NCBI RefSeq assembly: GCF_019083995.1
Contig: NZ_JAHRCU010000014.1
Coordinates: forward strand, 84,460 to 148,459
DNA length: 64,000 nucleotides
Source of the DNA: Roseococcus sp. SDR
GTDB taxonomy: Bacteria > Pseudomonadota > Alphaproteobacteria > Acetobacterales > Acetobacteraceae
Direction of reading: 5' to 3'
The notes under the pieces are model-generated. The model was not told the DNA's origin, searched no databases, and saw only the letters and a list, made by a program, of their open reading frames with translations. Positions 24,313 to 31,940 of this stretch are shown piece by piece. The translations under genes were made by a program, and so were the position numbers. Numbering within the stretch: position 1 is the first letter of the stretch; every line of letters begins with the position of its first letter.

Positions 24313-25109
24313 CGGACTCGCTGCGCCGCGTCTGGGGCCTCGTCTATCGGCATCTCGCGCTCTACCGGCGCTCCCCGCCGCGCGTGATCGAACTCATGTA
24401 CTGGCCGATCCTGCAGATGATCGTCTGGGGCTTCATGACGACCTATCTCGCCGGCGTGCAGAACAACGTGGCCAGTGCCGCGGCCGGCGTGCTGCTGGGC
24501 GGCGTGCTGCTTTGGGAGGCGGCGCTGCGCAGCCAGATGGGCTTCTCCATCTCCTTCCTGGAGGAGATCTGGTCGCGCAACCTCGGCCATATCTTCGTCT
24601 CGCCGCTGCGCCCGGGCGAACTGGTGGCCGGGCTGATGGCGATGTCGGTGCTGCGGACGCTGATCGGCGTGGTGCCGGCCATCCTGCTCGCCTGGCTGCT
24701 CTATGCCTTCAACGTCTTCGACATGGGGCCGGCCATGGTGCTGTTCTTCACGGCGCTGATCCTGATGGGATGGGCGGTGGCGCTGGGCTGCACCTCGCTC
24801 ATCCTGCGCTATGGCGCGGGCGCCGAAAGCCTCGCCTGGTCCGTGCTCTTCGGCATCGCGCCCTTCGCGGCCGTCTTCTACCCGGTGAGCACCCTGCCCG
24901 GCTGGTTGCAACCCATCGCCCTCTCCCTGCCGGCGGCGCATGTCTTCGAGGGGATGCGCGCGGCGCTGATGGAAGGGCGCGTCGCCTGGGGGCACCTCGC
25001 CGCGGCCTATGCGCTGAATGCGCTCTGGCTCGCCGGCACGGCCTGGCTGTTCATGCGGCAATTGCAGCAGGCGCGCACGCGCGGCGCGCTGCTGAACATC
25101 GGCGAGTGA
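24309..25109 (+). CDS. ABC-2 type transporter permease
   Basis: A 266-residue membrane protein with about six hydrophobic segments and the ABC-2 layout: cytosolic start (WGLVYRHLALYRRSPPRVIELMYWPILQMIVWGF), an amphipathic stretch with EEIWSRNLGHIFVSPLRPGE, and a C-terminal re-entrant region (FYPVSTLPGWLQPIALSLPAAHVFEGMRAAL). It is coupled to the ATPase gene (ATGA). Together they make a homodimeric exporter. It ends two bases from the convergent asparagine-synthetase-like gene. Confidence 0.9.
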   Translation: MTDSLRRVWGLVYRHLALYRRSPPRVIELMYWPILQMIVWGFMTTYLAGVQNNVASAAAGVLLGGVLLWEAALRSQMGFSISFLEEIWSRNLGHIFVSPLRPGELVAGLMAMSVLRTLIGVVPAILLAWLLYAFNVFDMGPAMVLFFTALILMGWAVALGCTSLILRYGAGAESLAWSVLFGIAPFAAVFYPVSTLPGWLQPIALSLPAAHVFEGMRAALMEGRVAWGHLAAAYALNALWLAGTAWLFMRQLQQARTRGALLNIGE

Positions 25110-25110
25110 G

Positions 25111-26862
25111 CTACGCCAGGTAATCGAAGACGTCGCCCTCGGCCGCGACGCCCTCGATGTGGCGGCGGTGCCAGAGCGCGTAGAAGAGCAGGTGCCAGGC
25201 GGCGGCACCCGGCTTCTTCTCGCCCGCATGGCGGAAGACCTGCTCGACGCGGCCGGGCTTGCAGATCTCCGCGATGCCGGGCTGGCGCGCGACCAGCGGG
25301 CCGAGTGTCGCCGCCTGGCGCTCGATCCAGGCGCCGACCGGGACGGTGAAGCCCTGCTTCGGGCGGAAGGGCTCGCTTGCCGGGAAATGCTTCGCGAGCC
25401 AGGCGCGCAGCAGATACTTGCCCTGGTTGTCCCGCACCTTCAGCGCATCGGGCAGGCGGAAGGCGGCTGCCGCCACGCCGGAATCGAGGAAGGGCGTGCG
25501 CCCCTCCACGCCATGCGCCATCAGGCAGCGGTCAAGCTTGGTCAGCAGGTCATTGGGCAGCCAATCCGCCACGTCCAGCGCCTGCGCCGCTTGCAGCCGC
25601 GTGCGCCCGCCTTGCGCGGCCTCGCTCTCGGCCGCCGCGATGCCGTCGCGCCAGAAGCGCGGCTCGGCCCGCAGCACGTCCAGACGGTCGAAGGTGCCGC
25701 GCGCGCGCATGGCGCGGCCCCAGCGCCACCAGGGCCGCATGGCGGAGCGGTAGCGGCCATAGCCGCCGAAGATCTCGTCGCCGCCCTCGCCGGAGAGCAC
25801 GACCTTCACCTCCTGCCGCGCGCGGCGCGCGAGGAACCAGGTGGGGATGATGGCGTAATCCGCCGCAGGGTCATCCATGCAGGCCACGATCTCCGGCAGA
25901 TGCCGCCAGACCATCGCCTCATCGACCATGACCTCGACATGCTCGGCGCCGGCCGCTTCCGCGGCGCGGCGGGCGGCGCCGCGTTCATCGGCGGCACCCT
26001 TCACGTCGAAGCCGGCCGTGAAGGCCTTCACCGGCTTCTCGTTCAGGCGCGCCATCATGGCGAGGATGGCGGCACTGTCCGTGCCGCCCGAGAGAAACAG
26101 GCCATAGGGCACGTCGCTGCGCTGGTGCAGCGTGACGCTCTCCTCCAGCGCGGCGTCGAGACGGGCCAGTGCCGCGTCCTCACCGATGGATTCCGGCGGA
26201 CCTTCCGGCAGTGCGGCGCGGCGATGCCGCTCGACGACCTTGCCATCGGCGATCGTCAGGCTCTCGCCGGGCAACAGGCGCCGGATGCCCTGGAAGATGG
26301 TCTCCGCACCCGTGGTGAATTGCAGTTGGAGCAGCTCGTCCCGCGCCTCGGGGCGGATGCGCGCCTCGGCGAAGCCGCCCGCGATCAGCGCCTGCGGTTC
26401 GGAGGCGAAGGCGATGCCAGCCTCTGTCTCGGCGATGTAGAGCGGCTTGATGCCGAAGGGATCGCGCGCCAGCACGAGGCGGCGCGCCGGGCGGTCATGC
26501 AGCGCGATGGCGTACATGCCGCGCAGATGGTCCACGAAAGCAAGGCCATCGCGGCGATAGAGATGCAGCGGCGGCTCGCAATCCGATTGCGTGGCGCAGA
26601 GCAGCTGGTTCTGCTCACGCAGCTCGCGGTAATTGTAAACCTCGCCATTGGCGACCAGCGCGGCACCGCCCGCGAAAAGCGGCTGGTCCCCGGTGACGAG
26701 ATCGATGATCGAGAGGCGGGTATGCGCGAGCGCCACCGCACCCGCCACATGCTGACCCGAGCCGTCGGGGCCGCGATGGGCGAGGGCCGCGACCATGGCG
26801 TCCAGCGCGCCCTCGGGTGCCTGGGCGTTCGGGCGCAGCGCGAGGCCGGCGAGGCCGCACAT
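25111..26862 (-). CDS. asnB: asparagine synthase (glutamine-hydrolysing) family protein
   Basis: A 583-residue enzyme with an N-terminal glutaminase domain (Cys2 nucleophile in MCGLAGLAL, HRGPDGSG, RLSIIDL, ANGEVYNY) and a C-terminal synthetase domain with the ATP pyrophosphatase loop SGGTDS (about 258-263) and SGEGGDEIFGGYGRY. Both active sites look intact. Since it sits 12 bases below a glycosyltransferase cluster, it may amidate a sugar acid or amino-acid decoration of LPS/exopolysaccharide rather than aspartate. That is inference; the gene symbol indicates the family. Confidence 0.85.
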   Translation of the reverse strand: MCGLAGLALRPNAQAPEGALDAMVAALAHRGPDGSGQHVAGAVALAHTRLSIIDLVTGDQPLFAGGAALVANGEVYNYRELREQNQLLCATQSDCEPPLHLYRRDGLAFVDHLRGMYAIALHDRPARRLVLARDPFGIKPLYIAETEAGIAFASEPQALIAGGFAEARIRPEARDELLQLQFTTGAETIFQGIRRLLPGESLTIADGKVVERHRRAALPEGPPESIGEDAALARLDAALEESVTLHQRSDVPYGLFLSGGTDSAAILAMMARLNEKPVKAFTAGFDVKGAADERGAARRAAEAAGAEHVEVMVDEAMVWRHLPEIVACMDDPAADYAIIPTWFLARRARQEVKVVLSGEGGDEIFGGYGRYRSAMRPWWRWGRAMRARGTFDRLDVLRAEPRFWRDGIAAAESEAAQGGRTRLQAAQALDVADWLPNDLLTKLDRCLMAHGVEGRTPFLDSGVAAAAFRLPDALKVRDNQGKYLLRAWLAKHFPASEPFRPKQGFTVPVGAWIERQAATLGPLVARQPGIAEICKPGRVEQVFRHAGEKKPGAAAWHLLFYALWHRRHIEGVAAEGDVFDYLA

Positions 26863-26873
26863 CTATCGATTCC

Positions 26874-27884
26874 TCATCGCTGCACCTTGTGCAGGAAATC
26901 GCGCCATTGCGCGAGGACCGTCGCCTCGGCGAAGTCGCGCTCGAAGGCGGCCCGGCCCATGGCCGCCAGGCGCGCGGCGCGCTCAGGCTCCGCCAGCAGG
27001 GCGCGGATCGCCTGCGCCAGGGCCTCGGGCGCATCCACCGGCACCAGCAGCCCGGTCTCGCCATCCTGGATGAGCTCCGATGGCCCCTGCGCGGCGGCGG
27101 CAATGACGGGCCGCGCGGCGGACCAGGCCTCCAGCACCACATTGCCGAGCGGCTCATGGCGCGAGGGGCAGAGGAACAGATCGCAGCCGGCCAGCAGCCC
27201 GCCGGTGTCCTCGCGCCAGCCCAGCAGGCTCAGGCGGTCCGCCACGCCGCATTCCCGCGCCAGGGCTTCGAGGGCCGCGCGCTCCGGCCCCTCGCCCGCG
27301 ATGCTGAGATGGGCGCCGGGCACGAGCGCCAGTGCGCGGATCAGCGTGTCGAAGCCCTTGTTCGCGTGCAGGCGGCCCATGGCCAGAAGCTGCAGGCCGG
27401 GCGCCGGGGCCACGCCGGCGAAGTCGCTGGCGAAGTTGGGCAGGAAATGGACGCGCTCCTCCGGCCAGCCCTGGCTGATGATCCAGCGGCGCAGATCGCG
27501 CGTGTTGCCGACCAGGTGGTCGCAGTGGCGGTAGTACTTGAGGTCGTAATAGCCGCCGAGGCGGCCCACCAGCGTCCATTCGCCGCGCGGCGTCATGCCC
27601 GCCGCGCGGTTCATCCAGGCCATCGCCACGCGCGGCCGCCAGTCGGTGAGGATGCGGTTGAGGCGCATCGGCGTGAGGATGTCGAGCGCGCCGCCGAAGC
27701 GCAGCTCCACCGGGCGAGCCTCGGCAAGCCGCTGCGCGCGGCCCGCATCGCGGCGGATGACCGGCAGCACCTCCTCGCCCGCGCGATGCAAAGCCAGCGT
27801 CAGCCGCTCGTAGAAGGCCTCGGCGCCTCCCTGCGGCGCGCCGGCCATGATGTTGGCCAGGCGGATCGAAGGGGCGTGGCTCAT
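26874..27884 (-). CDS. glycosyltransferase family 4 protein
   Basis: A GT-B fold retaining glycosyltransferase of 336 residues. The C-terminal half has the family 4 signature: LLAMGRLHANKGFDTLIRAL, AGEGPERAALEAL, DLFLCPSRHEPLGNVVLEAWSAARPVIA (with the acidic E-x7-E-like pair). The N-terminal NIMAGAPQGGAEAFYERL binds the acceptor. It overlaps the upstream glycosyltransferase by four bases (ATGA) and is the last transferase of the LPS-type cluster 30512-26874. Sugar unknown. Confidence 0.88.
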   Translation of the reverse strand: MSHAPSIRLANIMAGAPQGGAEAFYERLTLALHRAGEEVLPVIRRDAGRAQRLAEARPVELRFGGALDILTPMRLNRILTDWRPRVAMAWMNRAAGMTPRGEWTLVGRLGGYYDLKYYRHCDHLVGNTRDLRRWIISQGWPEERVHFLPNFASDFAGVAPAPGLQLLAMGRLHANKGFDTLIRALALVPGAHLSIAGEGPERAALEALARECGVADRLSLLGWREDTGGLLAGCDLFLCPSRHEPLGNVVLEAWSAARPVIAAAAQGPSELIQDGETGLLVPVDAPEALAQAIRALLAEPERAARLAAMGRAAFERDFAEATVLAQWRDFLHKVQR

Positions 27885-28840
27885 GCGAGAGCCTCGAAGG
27901 CCTGTGCCACGTCGGTCCAGTTGGGCCCCGGGCCGCGCGCAAGTGCCGCGCGATGCATGCGCAGCCAGAGCGCGTCGTCGCGGAGCAACGCCCGCGCGCC
28001 CTCGACGAACGCTGCCTCGCTGCGGGCGACGATGCCGGTCAGGCCATCCTCGATGCGCTCGGCGACAGCCCCGCGATCCATCACCACGCAGGGCAGGCCG
28101 GCCGCCTGCGCCTCGGCCACCGCGAGGCAGAAGGTCTCGCCCGGGTCGCCCAGGTAGAGCATGCAGCGCGCCTCGGTCAGGCGGGCCAGCAGCTCCGGCC
28201 GCGGCAGGGGATCGAAGAGGGAGATGCCCGCCACCGCGCCGACCCGCGCGAGGATAGGCGCCGCCCGCGCCGCGAGGCGCGCGTCATCGCCATAGGTCGC
28301 CGCCCCCGAATAGGCATGCAGCTCCCCGCATCCGATGTGCGGCCAGAGCCTCGCCAGCTCATCCAACCCCCGCAGCGGGTTGGAGGTGAAGATCGCGACC
28401 GGCGGCGGCGCCGCGCGCTCGGCCGTCGAGGCATCGAAGGGCGGCGCCACAGCCAGCGGGATCTCAGCGCGCAGCCCGGGCAGCCAGCGCGGCAGCGTGG
28501 CCGTGTGATGCGGCCCCAGTGTCACCAGCGCCGGCCGCGCCAGCAGCAGCGGCCAGGCATGGCGGGGCTTGTTCAGGTAGCGCGCCGGATTGTGCAGCCA
28601 GAGCACGCGCCGCCCCTGCGGCAATTCGCGGAACAGCCGCGGCACGCGGGTTGCGATCACCAGATCCGCGCGCTCCGGCAGCGCCGCGCGCTCGCCCTCG
28701 AAATGCAGGATCAGTTCATGCCCGCGCCGGGCGAAGGATTGCGCGAGCAGCGCCACCGCCGTCTCCACGCCACCCAGCGGCCGCTGACCGATCGCATCCG
28801 CCTCGATGCGCGGCCCCTCATTGGCCAGCACGATCTTCAC
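27881..28840 (-). CDS. glycosyltransferase, GT4-like
   Basis: A 319-residue GT-B-type glycosyltransferase. It starts with GTG at 28840 coupled as GTGA to the previous gene (MKIVLANEGPRIEADAIGQRPLGGVETAVALLAQ); the open frame upstream of that is not protein-like. C-terminal features are CMLYLGDPGETFCLAVAEAQAAGLPCVV and RGAVAERIEDGLTG, the donor-binding motif of family 4 enzymes. Part of the LPS/exopolysaccharide cluster; sugar unknown. Confidence 0.82.
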   Translation of the reverse strand: MKIVLANEGPRIEADAIGQRPLGGVETAVALLAQSFARRGHELILHFEGERAALPERADLVIATRVPRLFRELPQGRRVLWLHNPARYLNKPRHAWPLLLARPALVTLGPHHTATLPRWLPGLRAEIPLAVAPPFDASTAERAAPPPVAIFTSNPLRGLDELARLWPHIGCGELHAYSGAATYGDDARLAARAAPILARVGAVAGISLFDPLPRPELLARLTEARCMLYLGDPGETFCLAVAEAQAAGLPCVVMDRGAVAERIEDGLTGIVARSEAAFVEGARALLRDDALWLRMHRAALARGPGPNWTDVAQAFEALA

Positions 28841-29601
28841 GGCCGATGCCGCTCCGGCTCCAGCTTCGCCTTGAGGTAGGAGAGCAGCGGGAAGAGCCCC
28901 GCGCAGAGCGCGATGAGCAGCCCCCAGCCGCCCTCCTTGTAGCCCTTGCGCCCGATCAGGCATTTGAAGGTGCGTGAGATGAAGCGCCGCACATTATTGC
29001 CGAGCGTACCGATATCGCCCTCGGCCAGCAGGTCCGCCGCCTTGGCGCTGCTGTAGCGGTCGAGCCTTCGCAGCATGTCGGAGATGTCGCGATCCAGCTC
29101 GTGACGGATGCCATGCGCCGTCAGCCGCCCGCCCTCGCTCCCGTTCCAGTCGAGGCCCGGATGCACGCGCTGCGCCCGCCAATGCTTCGCACCCCGGCGG
29201 AACAGGATGGGCTTCAGCGTGGTGCCGAAGCTGCCGCCCCAGCCATGGAGGATCAGCCGCTCGCCCACGTAATTGTCGATGCGCACGCGGTGGAAGGCAG
29301 CGCTGCTGCGTTCGATGACGGCGCGGATCTCGGCACCCAGTTCCGGCGGCACCCGCTCATCGGCATCCACCTCCAGGATCCAGTCGCCCGAGCAGGCGGC
29401 GATGCCGGCATTGCGGCGCTCGCCCTCCAGCGTCCAGCCGCCCTCCAGCACCACTGCACCCGCGGCGCGGGCGATCCCGGCACTCGCATCCGTGCTGCGA
29501 TCCAGCACCACCACGATCTCATCGGCGAAGCCGAGTGTCGCGAGGCAGGCGGGCAGCCGCGCCTCCTCATTGCGCGCGACGACGAGGGCGGAGAGCCTCA
29601 T
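28837..29601 (-). CDS. glycosyltransferase family 2 protein (WaaE/LgtF-like)
   Basis: A 254-residue inverting GT-A enzyme. It begins MRLSALVVARNEEARLPACLATL, has the DxD-type metal site in EVDADERVPPEL, and a hydrophobic C-terminal segment (GGWGLLIALCAGLFPLLSYLKAKL) for membrane association. The overall pattern (EIVVVLDRSTDAS, CSGDWILEVDADERVP) matches LPS inner-core beta-glucosyltransferases of the WaaE/KdtX type. Coupled at both ends by four-base overlaps. Confidence 0.88.
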   Translation of the reverse strand: MRLSALVVARNEEARLPACLATLGFADEIVVVLDRSTDASAGIARAAGAVVLEGGWTLEGERRNAGIAACSGDWILEVDADERVPPELGAEIRAVIERSSAAFHRVRIDNYVGERLILHGWGGSFGTTLKPILFRRGAKHWRAQRVHPGLDWNGSEGGRLTAHGIRHELDRDISDMLRRLDRYSSAKAADLLAEGDIGTLGNNVRRFISRTFKCLIGRKGYKEGGWGLLIALCAGLFPLLSYLKAKLEPERHRP

Positions 29602-30512
29602 GCCGGCACCGGCAGCGCCAGCACGCGCGAGGCCGCCTCCACCACCTGCTCCACCGCGAGGCGCTGCATGGGCGTATTCGCCGGCGGCCCCTTGGCCAGC
29701 ACGGCCTGGGCGCGGGCGCCGACGGGGGCGTATTCGCTGGCCGGTGTGGGGCCGAAGAGGCCCAGCGTCGGCGCGCCGGTCGCGGCCGAGAGATGCATCA
29801 GCCCGGAATCATTGCCGATGAAGAGCGCGCCGCGCGCCAGCACCGCCGCCGCCTCGGGCAGGGAAAGCTGGCCCACCAGATCCAGCGCCTCCGGCAGGGC
29901 GGCCAGCACGGGCTCGGCCATCTGCCGCTCCGCCTCGCCCGGCCCACCCAGGATGGCGAGGCGCGCGCCCGGCAGCAGGCCACCCGGCCCGGTGAGCTTC
30001 TGGGCCAGCGCGATGAAGCGCTCGGCCGGCCACATCTTCACCCGCCAATTGGCGGTGGGCCCCAGAATCAGCCAGGGGCCGCCCGGCAGCAGCGCGGCCG
30101 CCCGCGCCGCCTCGGCCTCACCGAACCAGGCGACGGGGCGCGGCGCGGGCGTCACGCCCAGCGTCTCCGCGATGTGCAGCAGCCGGTGGCCGGAGCGGCG
30201 GCCGCCCTTCATCACCGCGCGCTTCTTCGCCAGCAGCGTCCAGGCGATGGCCGAGCCGCGCAAATCCACCACCAGTTCCCAGCGCCGGAAGGCCACCTGG
30301 CGCCACAGCTCCAGCCAATGCAGGGACCAACGCCGCTTGGTGACGGGGATGATGCACTCCAGCCCCGGCATGCGGGCGAAGACGCCCTCCGCCACCGTCC
30401 CGCAGACGATGGTCACGGCCGCGCCCGGGTTCTCGCGCAGCAGATGGTCGAGCAGGCCCGTGGAGAGCACGGCGTCGCCGATGCGGGTGGAGGTGATGAA
30501 CAGGATGCGCAC
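29598..30512 (-). CDS. glycosyltransferase family 9 (heptosyltransferase-like)
   Basis: A 304-residue ADP-heptose:LPS heptosyltransferase family member. Landmarks: MRILFITSTRIGDAVLSTGLLDHLLRENPGA at the start, the nucleotide-sugar region LILGPTANWRVKMWPAERFIAL and the FIGNDSGLMHLSAATGAPTLGLFGPT block near the C-terminus. It starts with GTG at 30512 and is the first gene of the cluster, directing LPS core assembly at the inner membrane. Whether heptose is the actual sugar is not shown. Confidence 0.88.
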   Translation of the reverse strand: MRILFITSTRIGDAVLSTGLLDHLLRENPGAAVTIVCGTVAEGVFARMPGLECIIPVTKRRWSLHWLELWRQVAFRRWELVVDLRGSAIAWTLLAKKRAVMKGGRRSGHRLLHIAETLGVTPAPRPVAWFGEAEAARAAALLPGGPWLILGPTANWRVKMWPAERFIALAQKLTGPGGLLPGARLAILGGPGEAERQMAEPVLAALPEALDLVGQLSLPEAAAVLARGALFIGNDSGLMHLSAATGAPTLGLFGPTPASEYAPVGARAQAVLAKGPPANTPMQRLAVEQVVEAASRVLALPVPA

Positions 30513-30578
30513 GGGGGGAGCCTCTAGCAGAAAGAGGGCCGCTTGAACCCCCCGGCGGAAGCCGCCACATGCCTCCCC

Positions 30579-31394
30579 ATGCCGATCGCCACCCTGACCG
30601 ACCGCGCCGTCCTCGAAGTGACCGGCGAGGACCGCCTCGCCTTCCTCCAGGGCCTGGTGTCCAACGACGTGACCGAGGCCGCCCCCGGCCGCGCCGTCTG
30701 GACCGCCCTGCTGACGCCGCAGGGCAAGTGGCTGGCCGATTTCTTCCTGACCGCCGAGGCCGACCGCCTGCTCATCGACGCCGAGGCGGAACAGGCCGGG
30801 ATGCTCATGCAGAAGCTGCTGCGCTTCCGCCTGCGCTCCAAGGTGGCCATGGCGCCGCTGGCGGGCTGGGTGGTGCAGGCCGGCTGGGGCGGGGCCGCGA
30901 TGCCCGCCGGCGCCACCCCCGATCCGCGCCTACCCGAGGCCGGCTGGCGCTGGATGACCGCCACTCCAGCCCCCGCCGACGCGACGGAAGACGCCTATGA
31001 CGCGCATCGCCTAAGCCTCGGCCTGCCCGACGGCTCGCGCGACATGCAGGCCGAGCATTCCGTCCTGCTGGAGGCAGGCTTCGACGAGCTGCACGGCGTC
31101 TCCTGGTCCAAGGGCTGCTACATGGGGCAGGAACTCACGGCGCGGACCAAGTATCGCGGCCTGGTGAAGCGCCGCCTCGTGCCCGTCGCCGTGGAGGGCC
31201 CCCTCCCCGCGCGCGGCACGCCCGTCACCCAAGGCGCCGCGGAGGTGGGTGAGATGCGCTCCGGCCGTGAAGGCCGGGGCCTCGCGCTGCTGCGGCTTTC
31301 GGCGCTGAGCGCGGGCCCGCTGGAATGCGGCGGAGCACGGCTCCTCCCGCTCGTTCCGGCCTGGATGAAGCTGCCGGAGGCGAGCGATGCCTGA
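30579..31394 (+). CDS. ygfZ: YgfZ/GcvT-domain folate-binding protein
   Basis: Tetrahydrofolate-binding protein that supports Fe-S enzyme assembly or repair. The family hallmark KGCYMGQELTAR (about residues 181-192), with the conserved cysteine in K-G-C-Y-x-G-Q-E, is present, and LEVTGEDRLAFLQGLVSNDV is the typical start. Of about 271 residues. Start at the ATG 30579; an earlier TTG at 30543 is possible. Divergent from the LPS cluster and overlapping the next gene by eight bases. Confidence 0.92.
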   Translation: MPIATLTDRAVLEVTGEDRLAFLQGLVSNDVTEAAPGRAVWTALLTPQGKWLADFFLTAEADRLLIDAEAEQAGMLMQKLLRFRLRSKVAMAPLAGWVVQAGWGGAAMPAGATPDPRLPEAGWRWMTATPAPADATEDAYDAHRLSLGLPDGSRDMQAEHSVLLEAGFDELHGVSWSKGCYMGQELTARTKYRGLVKRRLVPVAVEGPLPARGTPVTQGAAEVGEMRSGREGRGLALLRLSALSAGPLECGGARLLPLVPAWMKLPEASDA

Positions 31395-31848
31395 GGCGGA
31401 TCACGGCCCCGGCGTGCGCGTCCCGCCGCCGGTGATGGTGGCGGTGGCGCTGGCCCTCGCCTGGGGCATGCAGAAGCTGCTCCCGGTGCAGCTCGGCCCG
31501 CCCGCGGTGGCGCTGGGCGGCATGGTGATCTTCCTCGCCATGGGCTGGGTGGGCTGGGCGCTGCTGGTGCTCGTCCGCGCCGGGAACGACCCACGGCCGG
31601 ACAAGCCAGACAGCGCCTTCGTGGCCGCCGGCCCCTACCGCTTCGGCCGGAACCCGATCTATTTCGGCTTCCTGCTCTTCCTCGCCGGCGTGGCGCTCAG
31701 CTGGGGCACGCTCTGGGCCTGGCTCGCCGTCGGCGCCACCTTCCTGGCACTCGACTGGCTCGTGGTGCGGAAGGAGGAAGCCTATCTCCGCACCCGCTTC
31801 CCAGAGAGCTACCCCGCCTACGCCGCGCGCACGCGACGCTGGCTTTAG
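31387..31848 (+). CDS. isoprenylcysteine/phospholipid methyltransferase-like membrane protein
   Basis: A 153-residue membrane protein with three or four hydrophobic segments and the methyltransferase signature GPYRFGRNPIYFGFLLFLAG (SAM-binding R-x-x-RNPxY) plus the C-terminal EEAYLRTRFPESYPAYAARTRRWL. It belongs to the family containing isoprenylcysteine carboxyl methyltransferase and PE methyltransferase; the bacterial substrate is unknown. It is co-transcribed with ygfZ (eight-base overlap). Confidence 0.85.
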   Translation: MPEADHGPGVRVPPPVMVAVALALAWGMQKLLPVQLGPPAVALGGMVIFLAMGWVGWALLVLVRAGNDPRPDKPDSAFVAAGPYRFGRNPIYFGFLLFLAGVALSWGTLWAWLAVGATFLALDWLVVRKEEAYLRTRFPESYPAYAARTRRWL

Positions 31849-31857
31849 CGTCTGATC

Positions 31858-31940
31858 GCCTTTGGTGGGATCACCAAAGGCGTGAAGCAGCCTCTCAGCA
31901 TGGTCTGAAGCGTGATCAATCTCTGTTGATGACGCTTCAG
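31858..31940. terminator. two hairpins at convergent gene ends
   Basis: CGCCTTTGGTG (31858-31868) pairs with CACCAAAGGCG (31872-31882), and CTGAAGCGTGATCAA (31906-31920) pairs, with one mismatch, with TTGATGACGCTTCAG (31926-31940), the latter reaching into the RND gene's stop codon. They separate the methyltransferase gene from the convergent efflux operon and probably terminate both. Confidence 0.65.

Noticed and set aside
25111..26862. Lasso-peptide cyclase (asparagine-synthetase-like)
   Set aside because: The glutaminase domain with Cys2 is intact and no precursor peptide or protease gene adjoins; neighbours are glycosyltransferases.
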